Below, piece by piece: positions 46,096 through 57,664 of a stretch of 64,000 bases of DNA (positions are counted from its first letter, which is position 1; every line of letters begins with the position of its first letter). Origin of the DNA: Anisus vortex (lineage: Eukaryota > Mollusca > Gastropoda > Planorbidae); assembly GCA_949126835.1 (NCBI GenBank), contig OX421508.1:11219994-11283993 (forward strand), read 5' to 3'. The notes beneath the pieces are model-generated. The model searched no databases, was not told where the DNA came from, and saw only the letters and a program-made list of their open reading frames with translations. Position numbers and translations under genes: made by a program.

Positions 46096-46135
46096 TATGC
46101 ATAGGCCTATGGCTAAATATGTAAATATTATTTGT

Positions 46136-46570
46136 GTAATATAAGGTGTGTATGTATCATATATGCAAATGTGTGCATTTTTTTATATTTAGTGTGTGTT
46201 GTGTAAGTATGTATGTATGTGCATTTGTATATTGTATGTAATGTGTATGTGTGTTTTGTATATGGATTATGTACATTGTATGTGTATAGTGAATACTGTA
46301 TGTGTGTGTGTAAGTGTATTGTGTATATTGTTGGAGTGTATGTGTACACGGTATATGTGGCGTATTTGTATGTGACTAATGTGTGCATGTGTGTAAATAG
46401 AGTGTCGTTTATTCGCACTATGTGCTATGGGTTGTGTTCTTATTGCGCGTGCATAACTCTGTGTGTTCTGTATGTGTTGGTGTGTGTGTGTTGGTATGTG
46501 TGTATGTTGGTGTGTGTGTGTGTGTGTTGGTGTGTGTGTGTGTGTGTTTGTGTGTGTAATGAGTATTGTC
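46136..46570. repeat. Imperfect (TG)n / (TGTGTA)n tract
   Basis: TG-rich throughout, purest at 46480-46557. The Cys/Val frames on the plus strand and His/Thr frames on the minus strand are repeat translations. Confidence 0.9.
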
Positions 46571-47130
46571 CAACTGTCCAACTAATGTGTTTCTCTAAAG
46601 GTTTCTGACATCGACCAATTCAATCTAAGACTGCCAAATTTTATCTTCATTTTTTTAAACCTAAGTTTAAAAATCTAAACCTCACAGCTTTTTTCTCCGC
46701 TGTGCTTTACTGTAGATTTGTAAACTAATTTTGTGATGGGCACTAAGGGGGTTGCAACATAAAAAATTAAAATTGTGCATTTAAAAATATCTTTTTTTTT
46801 TTTAAAAAGAGTTTTTCATCCAGATATTTTATTGAAGGTAGACTGGAAGAAAAAAAACTTTATCTTGATTTTAGCATTGGTTACCTTATTAATTTCGGCC
46901 ATCGAAATAATAAACAATCCTTTAAAATCTTAAAATTGTCTAATCCCCTAATCCAAGATGAATATTAAAAGTTACAATATTTTGTTCCATTGTTTTTTAA
47001 AGTAACTTTTTCTAGTTATTATTAGAGTCTTATTCAAATAGATATATTTTTTTTCAATTTGAAAAATGGACAATTCATTTTTTAAAAAGTTCATATCTAA
47101 TAAATAATACGTTAACTAGCATAAAATACC
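46571..47130. other. Non-coding; nothing recognised
   Basis: Very AT-rich with T and A homopolymers. Confidence 0.5.
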
Positions 47131-47336
47131 ATTATGCTATGTTGTTGTTGTTGTTGTTGTTGCACTGCATGTCCATAAGTTCTTTCAGCGGGCTTGGTAG
47201 ACTTGGCGGCGCCCATCTCCTCTCCAAGTCGGCGGTGGAAGTTGTTGGTTTTTTTCGGTCTGCACCTTGGGTCAAACCTTCTAATGCCGAACTTGTGAGT
47301 GGAGCTCACTGTCGACTTTGCTATCCATCCGCCTAA
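47131..47336 (-). mobile_element. Possible retroposon 3' end with (CAA)n tail
   Basis: On the minus strand a GC-rich 170-bp segment ends in cttatggacatgcagtg and then (caa)n of about 8 units (plus strand ttg run, 47139-47162). The GC jump and simple tail look like a LINE or SINE 3' end, but no second copy is in the window. Confidence 0.4.
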
Positions 47337-48197
47337 TTCATTAAGCTATGTTATGAGCTTATAAATCTATAAAACATAACGGACTGTAATGATATGAAGA
47401 AATTATAACACATTGGTGTTGCATGTTTTGGAACCATAATTTCAAAATCCCAATGTTGTGGTTTTTATTCCATAACACGGCATAGCACGATCTTAACCTG
47501 TTGATTACCCTTCCCTTAATTAAAGTTAATGTTTAAAGTACAATGATCATGATTTCCACGTTTTATATAGCAAGATTAGAGTTTACATAAATAAAAGCTT
47601 TCACTCATTCATTCTCAAAGATGCTGCCAACTCTGCACTTTTCTTACAATTGAATCCAATTAGACTAGTTCTAGTTTTTTTACAGGATTGTTTTTGTTCC
47701 AACGCTGTTGTTATGTTTATAATGTTTTTATTTTCATTTTGTTTTAAATCTTAACGTTCGGTGCAATGAGTCAGTCCAGCTTTAGCAATAAGTCTTCGTC
47801 GTAATGATGAATTCGTTTCTATCTTTAATGATTTGTTTGTTATCTGGAGAAACAAAAACCAAACAGTTTTAGAGGAACTATAGATCTACAAACCCACAAA
47901 ACGAAATACTTGTGTTAAGCCACACACAAAGGCTTGTTGTTTGTAGATATAATTGGATTTAAGTTGCTTTATGGGGGACCACAATGTTTTACATGCGGGC
48001 CGTCTAATCTGTCTTTGCCTGTCTGACAGTAAAGGGGCATAATGTTAAGTTTTTAACTAATCGACAGAGTTTTTATTCTTTAATGTAGGACTCTTTATTC
48101 CAGGCAAGCGAAGGTCTGGTTTGATTCTTCTACTAAATGTTTCCAGGCATTAGGTGAAATGGGTTAGGAAAATTAGGTTTACCTTAATGGCAGCACT
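47337..48197. other. Non-coding; nothing recognised
   Basis: AT-rich, no recognised feature. Confidence 0.5.
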
Positions 48198-48625
48198 CTA
48201 TCTGTCTATCTGTCTATCTGTCTATCTGTCTATCTGTCTATCTGTCTATCTGTCTATCTGTCTATCTGTCTATCTGTCTATCTGTCTATCTGTCTATCTG
48301 TCTATCTGTCTATCTGTCTATCTGTCTATCTGTCTATCTGTCTATCTGTCTATCTGTCTATCTGTCTATCTGTCTATCTGTCTATCTGTCTATCTGTCTA
48401 TCTGTCTATCCGTCTATCTGTCTATCTGTCTATCTGTCTATCTGTCTATCTGTCTATCTGTCTATCTGTCTATCTGTCTACCTGTCTATCTGTCTATCAG
48501 TCTATCTGTCTATCTGTCTATCTAACTATTTTGCTATCTGTCTGTCTGTCTGTCTGTTTGTCTATCTATCTATCTGTATGTCTGTATGTCTGTCTATCTA
48601 TATATCTATCTGTCTATCTGTGTCT
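48198..48625. repeat. (TCTATCTG)n array, 8-bp unit, very homogeneous
   Basis: About 40 octamers at 48198-48520 with only a few substitutions (for example ccgtctat at about 48410), then a degenerate tail with tctg and tcta runs. Confidence 0.97.
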
Positions 48626-49504
48626 TTTTTTACGTATGTGTATCCTGTTTGATAAACATTAAATAAAACAAGATAAAATAATATTGCATAGTACATCGTA
48701 TTGGCATTTTTAAAAACAAACTTACTGTCTAGTTATTTTCAAAAGTTGTGCAATGCGTAGTTTTGCTGCAGTTGTCTTTTCCTCTCCACCAGATATCGAC
48801 GAGCTCCATCAGTTAGTGTTTACTTCACATTGTATATAAACGTGTCATGTTTGTAGTCCTACTGTTCTTTAACATTCTTTTTAAAGATCAACATTGCTGA
48901 AATTCCAACCAGAATCCAATGGTTATTGTTTTTTATGATCGAATGTTGTAAATAATTAAATGAACTTTTTGAAAGTTACCATGTTTAATTATTATTAGTT
49001 AATTCCGTTATTTAAAAAAAAACAGTTTATATTATAAATACATTTTTTTAAAGCAGTCTTTTTATAGGAAAAAAAAGAAAGAATTCGATTTAGAGATTTA
49101 GTTCAAAAAGTGAAATTAAAATTAGAAACACCAACTTTTTTTGCTTTTTTTTTTATATTTCAGATTTAGTTTAAAACACTTTTTTTAGTAACAACACTGA
49201 TGCCAACAGATACCAATCGAACAAAAAAAAAGAGACAATGGATTACCAAGTTTACCATAAGAGCTCGGACACATGAGGGTAGTTAGCGAGTGGGGTGGCC
49301 ACACGAGGCACCAAAGATTATAAAACTTCTATGTATGTTAGCTTATCATTAAATGAAGATTAAAGTTACAAAGAAGCGCTAATTTCGCCCCCCTACAACC
49401 TCTGGCGCTCAAGGCGCCATTTTCCCTAGTTAAGAAACTGGACACGTATATCTATTTCTCTTTATGTCTATATTATATTTAAAAGAAAATAAATGAACCA
49501 TGAT
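48626..49504. other. Non-coding; nothing recognised
   Basis: AT-rich; possible old transposon debris near 49290-49440 (ggcgctcaaggcgccatttt) that I cannot classify. Confidence 0.45.
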
Positions 49505-50290
49505 TAAGAGAAGGAAGCATGGACTATGGGAGAGGGGAGCTAAAAGTGAGAATAATCGAGTGAATACAAAAAGAGAGAGATAGAGAGAGAGTATACAGGA
49601 GAGAGAAACATAAGGAATGAGGTAAGATATATTAAGGAACAGGGAGTAAGAGGGAGTAAAAGAAAGAAATAGGAAGACAAATGCGACAATGCTACAGAGA
49701 CAAGAGGGGAATACTAGAGGGAGTACAAGACAGTAAGAGAGAGAGAGACAGAGAGAGAAAGAGAGAGAATGAGGTAGAAATAGATAATGATAGATAGATA
49801 GTAAAAGAAAGCGTCAAAGAGAGAGAATGAAATATTCTGAGAGAGATAGAAACAGATGTAATGGGCCGTATTGCCGCTGAGAGTTAACACCCTTGCCCCT
49901 TTTACAAGTCAGTCTTATATGACTGACTTGTAAAAGGGGCAAGGGTGTTAACTCTCAGCAGCAATACGGCCCATTACGTGGAGGGATGGGGGCCTGGAAT
50001 GGGGCCCTCCTATGGAGAGTAAGAAAAATAGTATTAGAGGAGAGAAAGAGAGAGTACAAGGGAATAAGATAAAGCATCAGGCAGAGAAAAGAAGAAAAAC
50101 AACGACAGACGTGAAGAAAGAGAAAAGAAGATTGAGAGTGAGAGGAAGAGGGAGAGGGAGAAACAGAGAGTAAGAGATAGAGGGTATGGGAAAGATTAAG
50201 AGAACAAAAGAGAGTAAAAAAAAAAGAAGAGAGAGAGAGATTAAGAGAGAAAGATAGTAAGAAACATAGAAAGAATTAGAGAAATGCCAC
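49505..50290. repeat. Long polypurine tract with (GA)n blocks
   Basis: Almost all A and G on the plus strand, interrupted by the foldback element at 49858-49977 and about 50 bases after it. Confidence 0.9.
49858..49977. mobile_element. Near-perfect 120-bp foldback (MITE-like)
   Basis: Arms 49858-49914 and 49921-49977 (57 nt each) are complementary except at one position, with a 6-base loop ttatat. Arms start gtaatgggccgtattgc. A TA dinucleotide at each end could be the target duplication. The gggccgtatt terminus reminds me of Harbinger/ISL2EU-type elements, which I cannot verify. Confidence 0.85.
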
Positions 50291-50728
50291 CCTATTCAAT
50301 CTAACTGTGACGAAAGTCAGCATACCGCGACCAGACACCTTGTGGTGTTTCAAACTTCCGCCAACAATTGGACACCCCAGGTATAGAATAACATAGCTGT
50401 ACGTTACCTGTTAGATTCTATTGAAGTAATTGAGGCAGTGGGCGTCAACTGGAAAACGTTTTATCGTTTTCTTGTTTACGATCCTTTTGTCAAAGGAAAA
50501 CATTATACAGCTGGAAACATTGTCATTTCATTCCACTTTACCTTACAACGATTTGACTTGTCGCTTCTGCTATAAATATATTATATGTATATAAAAGTGG
50601 GTTATTTGTCGTGGTTTAACTGCATGTCGTGAACTGTTACACTTACAGTTTTGACAAACTGTGGATTTCTTTTTAAAGATTTCATTATAAAAATTTTAAA
50701 CTTAACGATTTTAAAAAGAGTATGTCTA
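50291..50728. other. Non-coding; nothing recognised
   Basis: No repeat or gene recognised. Confidence 0.5.
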
Positions 50729-51416
50729 TGTGGACCTGTGTGTGTATGTGTGTACGGGTGTGTACGTGTGTGTATGTGTGTGTATGTGTGTACGTGTGTG
50801 TATGTGTGTACGTGTGTGTATGTGTGTGTATGTGTGTGTACGTGTGTGTATGTGTGTGTATGTGTGTGTATGTGTGTACGTGTGTGTATGTGTGTGTATG
50901 TGTGTACGGGTGTGTACGTGTGTGTATGTGTGTGTATGTGTATGTATGTGTGTATGTGTGTGTATGTGTGTGTATGTGTGTGTATGTGTGTACGGGTGTG
51001 TACGTGTGTGTATGTGTGCGTATGTGTGTGTATGTGTGCAGTGGTGTACTGAGGGCTGGTGTCACCCGGTGCGGTATACTTTGGGTGTCACCCCCGCCAC
51101 CCCCTTGCCCTCGACTTTCACCATAGTTTTCGTCTCCTTAAAACAAGCCTACAGTTCAAATATGACAAAAACAACAACAATATTAATTATTTTTTTAAAA
51201 TTAAAAGCAATAAACAATTGAAACAACCGTACGGCTAGTTATTTTTAAATTAAAAGTACTTTATTAAAATCATTCCTTTCTTGCTCTTCAAAACTGAAAT
51301 ATTGTGTTTTTTCATTCGGGTGTCACCCCCTGAGAGGGTGTCACCCGGTGCGGTCCGCACCCCCCGCACCCCCCTCGGTACGCCACTGTATGTGTGTACG
51401 TGTGTGTATGTGTGTA
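50729..51416. repeat. (GTGTGTAT/GTGTGTAC)n array split by a MITE
   Basis: Octamer-like units from 50729 to 51038 and again 51389-51416. The long Cys/Val frames are repeat translations. Confidence 0.95.
51039..51388. mobile_element. hAT-type MITE, 350 bp
   Basis: Left end cagtggtgtactgaggg; right end on the minus strand cagtggcgtaccgaggg. The segment gtgtcacccggtgcggt occurs near both ends in direct orientation. Flanks tatgtgtg at 51031-51038 and 51389-51396 are identical, though the host is itself repetitive. AT-rich core without coding. Confidence 0.9.
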
Positions 51417-51426
51417 AAAAAAAACA

Positions 51427-51685
51427 AGTAAAGTACCCTACGGAACAAACTGATCATAGGGCTGGGTGAAGCAGCGTTCACCAGTTTCTGTGGCCAAGGC
51501 ATACGAGGGAATGTGTGACCAGTACAATGCCCAGCCGCCTTTACTTTATCCCCAACTAATGTCAGGTACCCATCAGAGCTGGGTAGACTAAAGGTCCCGG
51601 GAAAAAAAGTCCTAGCCTGCACCAGGGTTCGAACCCAGATCCCTTTGGATCGGCAGGCGAACGCGCTGCTGCTCGGCCACTGTAT
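51427..51685 (-). mobile_element. tRNA-derived SINE, copy H
   Basis: Antisense copy with tail aagtaaagtacc, body caggtacccatcagagctgg, antisense B box gggttcgaaccc, and A-box end gctgctcggccac. Followed by tgtatatgtgtg, so it sits in the same GT-rich array as the hAT MITE. Confidence 0.92.
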
Positions 51686-52339
51686 ATGTGTGCGGGGTTC
51701 ATATTTTGTCCTTTTTTATGGGGAGTGGGTGTCGAAGGGTGTCTAAAGTAACGGTTTACAGTCTTTGAGGTAAATGTCGGCACTCGAGTCATGTCTTGGA
51801 TCTCGTGTGATCTGGTCGTAAAATGTGACGCTCTGACGAGAGACCAAAATATCCGGGGGTGGGGGTGGGGGGGGGGACAAGTGAGTATAAGTGCCACACT
51901 CCCTTCATGATTCTAAAGTGGGTTTTCAGGGGAGATGTAATGGGTTGCCTGAACTAATCAGGGCAGCGGCATCATGTACAACAAATACTAATTTTAAAAA
52001 TGCTAAAGACGACTAAGACAGTAGATAGGCGTTGGACGCTGTCGCGGAACGAATACAACAAACCAATGTTTCAACAAATGTAACATGAAGGTTGAAGCGA
52101 AGCGATGTCATCATCAACTTTTTAAATACATCAAAAAATACATCATGGCAAAAAAATTGGTTGAAATTCCAAAACCCAGAACAAATCATTAATTTTTACA
52201 CCACTAATTTAATTATATATTGCTTACTTTCTATATAATACATATTCTATCGCAGACTAAATGTTTAAAAACATGTTTTTCCCCACACAAACACATAGTA
52301 ACAATATTAAAAAACAAACAAATAATATTTGAAATGAAA
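51686..52339. other. Non-coding; G run near 51867
   Basis: G-rich stretch 51855-51880, otherwise AT-rich; no gene. Confidence 0.5.
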
Positions 52340-52690
52340 CTTCTTATATATTACAGACGCTCCTTCTATAAATAATATTATTGCGTAGGCCCTACTACTC
52401 TCATCCGTGGTCCGAGTCTAGTCTTGCATTTTTATTAATGTTTTAAATGATGTTAAGTAACTGTTGTTCAGGCAACCCATTCCATGCCCGAATGCCACTC
52501 GGAAAGAAAGCGTACTTTTATGCATTTGTTCTAGCATAAGGGATAAGGAAAGTTTCTTTTGTCTTTATGTTTATCTGAGCATTGAAACAGGCTGTTATCA
52601 GGTTGTATTTCTAAATTAGAGTTTAATGACTTATGTATTATTACTACTTTACAATTTTGTTCCTCTTCTTAATCTGAGACCTGAATGGTC
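52340..52690 (-). mobile_element. 3' end of a CR1-like LINE
   Basis: Antisense C-terminal part with FFPSGIRAWNGLPEQ readable on the minus strand and the tail attacagacgctccttctat on the plus strand. Confidence 0.7.
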
Positions 52691-53585
52691 GGCCTGTTTA
52701 AGCCTTGACCCCACACAATTAAACAAAATATTTAAATGAAACGGAAAAGAAATGACATTGTTTTAATTTGCACCTGGGGGCCGCCTTTCGTTATAATGAT
52801 GCAGCTAAAAAAAAATATACTCCGTATTTTACAGTGCTCTATTTAGTAACCGATTAACCGAGGTCGCAGAGGTTAGAGGTCATCTTCTCTGAGTGGCACA
52901 TACGCTACATTGTTCTGGTAAATAAATGGTAAGTACCAACTCCATAAGTCTTCTCCGTAACCACAAAAAAATGCGCCGAGTTGTCCTAATCTGGTTAAGC
53001 CTTTTTTTTTTAAATCTGTATCAGAACGCGGGAAAAAATATATATAATAAACCAGCCTTAACTGAAGAATGTTTTCCTTTAAGAATGTTAAGACCATAAA
53101 TCTGGTTCCGGAACACATTCCTGATAAATTCTTTGGTCAGGTTGACCTTATTCCATGGGCGGGTGGAATCATGTAGTGAAAATATCTCCATTGTCAATGG
53201 GTGGAACGCCCGTCTTCACCCCCTCCCCCATTGTTATCAGTGGACAGCGTAATAAGGAAATGGGACACTTGGATTATAGATTAGCGTGCCTCGCTCTGGA
53301 ACTCCCCCCTCTCCCTGCCCTTTTACTTGTATGCTTATAGTGTTATAAATATATGTGCGTGGGTAAGCTCCCATTGAGAGATTTATTAATGTATTCAATG
53401 CGTGGGCTGGTGTATAATTTAAAAGCCGGCTACGTGTATACGGGAAGTGTATAATATGTATACTAGCAAAATTACCCATCGTTTTCTGGTTTAACAATTA
53501 GGCCTACATATACCTTAACTTCTATGTTTTAAATTATGCATATAAAAACAAAAACAAATATATAGCCTTCATAGGCTAGATTTAT
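52691..53585. other. Non-coding; nothing recognised
   Basis: No supported feature. Confidence 0.5.
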
Positions 53586-53665
53586 AGACAGATAGATAGA
53601 TAGATCGATAGATCGATAGATAGATATGTAGAAAGATAGTTAGATAGTTAGATAGTTAGATATGT
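53586..53665. repeat. (GATA)n / (GTTA)n short array
   Basis: Imperfect gata, then gttagata units. Confidence 0.88.
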
Positions 53666-54156
53666 TTGCTTAGGTATCAGTGTCATGGTTTACATATACA
53701 AGTATTTGGCTATACGTATATTTTTTAAATGCCATATTGGTGGTGTGGGCCTATAAGTCTTTGTTTAAGGACATTTTAAATTGCTTTCGGTTGATTTATT
53801 TCCACGACACAAATAAAAATATGCCCTGGGCCCAATAAAATAGTTTTTTTTATTCCCCTAACAAATAATGTCTGTGGCCCCACCCTGACAAATTTAGACT
53901 ACGCCCAACTAATGAATGTATTAGGCCTATTATATAACGTAATTCCACACCGAAGCAAGTATGCGCATTTTGAATTATGGTCGCACTTTCCATTGTTACA
54001 CTGATACGCATGCCGCAAAAAAAAGGAAGGTGTATTTGTACACAACTGGACTACTGTTTCGCTGTCTTATAAATCGATTAGAACTATCAATATAATCAAA
54101 ATCATATGAATTCTTAATATAAGGTCTTGTTTATATTTAGCCACTTTTTTGTTAGT
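53666..54156. other. Non-coding; nothing recognised
   Basis: AT-rich; a possible old element end near 53830-53900 was not classified. Confidence 0.45.
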
Positions 54157-54160
54157 CTTG

Positions 54161-54830
54161 TGTTACGTCCACAATCCCTTTGTGGCCAGAGCTGTGTAGA
54201 TCTTGCTGATAATTCTCGTTAGTCCTAGGGGATAAGAGTAGTATTTATGTTTCAGTATTACACGAACTCTTCTTATAGTCCTGGGCACAAATTCAGTATT
54301 TGTATTCCAACATTTCCTTTCTTGGGCATTAGAGTAGTAGATAAATCTTATAGTAATGTATACAACACAATATAATAGTAACTTGACAAGGAAGCTTCAG
54401 TGTAACTGTTGTTGATAGTTTTTTTCAGGTGGTATGTTCAATATATACAATATATCTATTATGTACAGTTAGAATAAAATAGTGCAAACACAAACGTTCT
54501 CAAAGGAACATATTTTGAAACTCTCTGTCTTTCAGACAAAACAAATCATTAAATACTATCCGAGTGGTGCAAGGGATAGACCCATTACCAGTAGGGGTGA
54601 AAATCATGGTATCATTACAAAACTCATGACAAAAACGATAGGAACTTCCCCTATTAAATAATGAGTCGTTCCCAGACTCTGAGAATTTGAGATCAACACA
54701 GAATCCCAACATTACCTAGAACCTTTTGTTTTCCTACTAAACGTCCTAATATTGTGTGTAGTAAGAAAAGAGAGAGAGAGAGGAATAAACGTTGCGTGTT
54801 CCAATTCTTGGAAAAACAATATACATGACA
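54161..54830 (+). mobile_element. Solo LTR, 670 bp, copy 2
   Basis: Same family as 36910-37582. 4-bp duplication cttg at 54157-54160 and 54831-54834. Scattered differences and small indels relative to copy 1. Confidence 0.9.
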
Positions 54831-55096
54831 CTTGTGACAGTTTCTCCATATCCTACAGTTTTATCCCAGCTTCTTTATAATCACTATCCACTGATCAACT
54901 GTGGTTTTTGGCGGGCCTTTTTTTCATCTTATTCCATTCTAGTACCTTGCGAGCTATGTTTCCTGGTCCTCTTCTTGAAGTGTGGCCAATCCACTTCAGC
55001 ATTGTTTTGTGTGTGAAGATCCCGTATGTTGAACTTTCGACCAGGTCCCCTCTCAATATTAATAGACCAATAGCCTAAAAGACCTATTGTCTAAGC

Positions 55097-55297
55097 CAGG
55101 GGTCGGCAATCTACGGCACGCGTGCCAGACTTGGCACGCGGAGCTTTTTTTTTTCAACGGCACGCAAGATATCACCAAAAGGGCAATTCAAGTCTCTCCT
55201 CCAAGAAAAGAGCATTATGACGTTTTGACAGTTGGCACGCAGAAAGACTTAGAAATGCTACTTTGGCACACTATTATCAATAGGTTGCCGACCCCTG
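55097..55297 (+). mobile_element. Charlie-like hAT MITE, 201 bp, best-preserved ends
   Basis: Left caggggtcggcaatctacgg, right gttgccgacccctg. Flanks gtctaagc and gtctaatc agree at 7 of 8. Confidence 0.9.
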
Positions 55298-55489
55298 GTC
55301 TAATCCACTCTAAGGATATTACAACTGGCATCTACGGTTAACCAACAACCAAAAAAAAATATTTTATAAATTAGATGTAGATCTAATGTACAATTTATTA
55401 AAACAAGTTTATATTTACAACTGACAACCATTTGAAAAAAAATCTCTAAATTTATTACTGTAGCGTATTATTAGCTTGTAGATCTATAT

Positions 55490-55605
55490 AATGAGAGAGA
55501 GAGAGAGGGATTGGTGCGCTATAATGAGAGAGAGAGAGAGAGATTGGTGCGCTATACTGAGAGAGAGAGAGAGATTGGTGCGCTATAATTAGAGAGAGAA
55601 AATGC
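55490..55605. repeat. 31-33-bp tandem unit with embedded (GA)n
   Basis: ttggtgcgctata followed by a GA run, three times (from about 55511, 55544, 55575). Confidence 0.92.
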
Positions 55606-55672
55606 AGGACTAGTCTTGAACCACGATTTTGTTGTTTTTTCCTTCTAGACAATTCTATGTATTAATATTTTC

Positions 55673-56155
55673 TTAGCTAGTCCATTGTTGTAGGTACATT
55701 TTAGGTTTAGTTCTTAGTTAATCTATTGTTGTACATGTTAGGTTTAGTTCTTAGTTAATCTATTGTTGTACATGTTAGGTTTAGTTCTTAGTTAATCTAT
55801 TGTTGTACATGTTAGGTTTAGTTCTTAGTTAATCTATTGTTGTACATGTTAGGTTTAGTTCTTAGTTAATCTATTGTTGTACATGTTAGGTTTAGTTACT
55901 AGTTAATCTATTGTTCTACATGTTAGGTTTAGTTCTTAGTTAGTCTATTGTTGTACATGTTAAGTTTAGTTCTTAGTTAATCTATTGTTGTACATGTTAG
56001 GTTTAGTGCTTAGTTAATCTATTGTTGTACATGTTAGGTTTAGTTCTTAGTTAATCTATTGTTGTACATGTTATGTTTAGTGCTTAGTTAGTCTATTGTT
56101 GTATATGTTAGGTTTAGTGCTTAGTTAGTCTATTGTTGTACATGTTAAGTTAAGT
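55673..56155. repeat. 37-bp minisatellite, about 13 copies
   Basis: Unit ttagttaatctattgttgta then catgttaggtttagttc; edge copies diverged. Confidence 0.95.
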
Positions 56156-57289
56156 TGTTAGTTTTTAGTTAGTCTTCACTTGTAAGCGTTATAGTTAATT
56201 GTACGTAAGTCTCTTATCCCGTGTAAGGGGTAAGTTTAATTCTAAGTCAATAATCTATACAAGGGGTCTCAAATTCGTATGAAGGCATGTGCCATTTTAT
56301 CACTTAAGAGATGTGTCAAGGGCTGCACCCAACCCCCCCCCCCCCCAACAACCCGACCCTAGTAAACAAAAAACACTTCATACATCTTAACTCATTTTTT
56401 GATTGGTTAATAGTTACTATTGTAGTGAATGAATTAATGAATCAATGTAATTCATCGTTCGTACGATCTATTTCTATTAACAATTAAAATTATTTGTGTA
56501 TTTTTTTTACATCCAATATTGAAATAATTGTTTATTAACTACAACTGTGTAGGCCTATTTACATGATTAAATCAGATTTTATTAAAATACGTATGTTACG
56601 TATATAAAATTAACAATAAAATTTGATGTGCATCAGTACTAGGTATCTGAATTTCACCAGTAGAACATTTGTTTGTATGCTTACTGGCAAAAATCCACTT
56701 GCTGGGCCGCATGCGGTCCACGTGTTTGAGATCCCTGATCCATACCCACTGGGACAAAAGTCACCGATGGTGTATTCTGCCGTTCGCTTCGCTGTTGGCG
56801 GGAGAAATCTTTAGTCCAATGGTTATTCTCGACGTTGCTTTACAATCAAACGCCACGACACATTACCGATCTAAGCCTGCATTAGTTATCACAGCAAGAA
56901 GACACACTCAAACAAAAGTTGACATCCCTGGTAACACACACACACACACACATCTTCTCTCACCTTCCCTTTTCTCTCATATATGCACACAAATACTCCC
57001 CCACAGAGCCCCTCCCCCCCCCCCCACACACACACTCACACATTCCTCAAACTTTGTATATTACATGCCCAAACCTTAGAGAACAATAAAGACACAACCT
57101 TGGGGCACACACAAAAACAACAGCAACACTTTATACACATTATTAAGTGGGGCACATATTTATACACGTTATTAAGTGGGGCAAATATTTATGAAATATT
57201 GAGAACTTTTTAACCATTCCTTAAATAATAGGCGCGGCTTAAACTTAGATTAGTGGCATCTCTTAAAACCTTAGAAATTACCACGAGAC
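56156..57289. other. Non-coding with C and CA runs
   Basis: C run near 56332-56346, CA run near 56936-56952, C run near 57012. An 18-bp duplication (tatacacgttattaagtggg-like) near 57130-57185. No gene. Confidence 0.5.
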
Positions 57290-57293
57290 TTAA

Positions 57294-57366
57294 CCCTTAC
57301 AGTCCCGGGCACGTATATAGCGGAACTGAAGGCAGCATAGATAGAAGTAGGTCGGTACGGGAAGGG
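57294..57366 (+). mobile_element. 73-bp piggyBac-like MITE, copy 3
   Basis: TTAA at 57290-57293 and 57367-57370. Same length and ends as copies 1 and 2. Confidence 0.78.
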
Positions 57367-57664
57367 TTAAAATAATATTCGTAGTTCCCAGGTCGTTTTT
57401 AGCGTTCCGACGTTCAGGATAAAATTATTTCTCACTAAGAAAATTAAAAGGATGGAGGGGGGGGGGGAAGAAGTTGAAGTGAATTCTCTGTCCGCCCCTT
57501 AAGATACTGCAAACCTCACACTTTATAATAAAAGTAACTCGTATGAAAAACATATGAATCTGTTAATAAAGAGTAAATATTTTGTAAAATCTCGTTTAAT
57601 TTAAAGAGTAGGAATTTATATTGCATATTATCTGTAGTGTCCCAGTGGTGCAAAACGAATAAGG

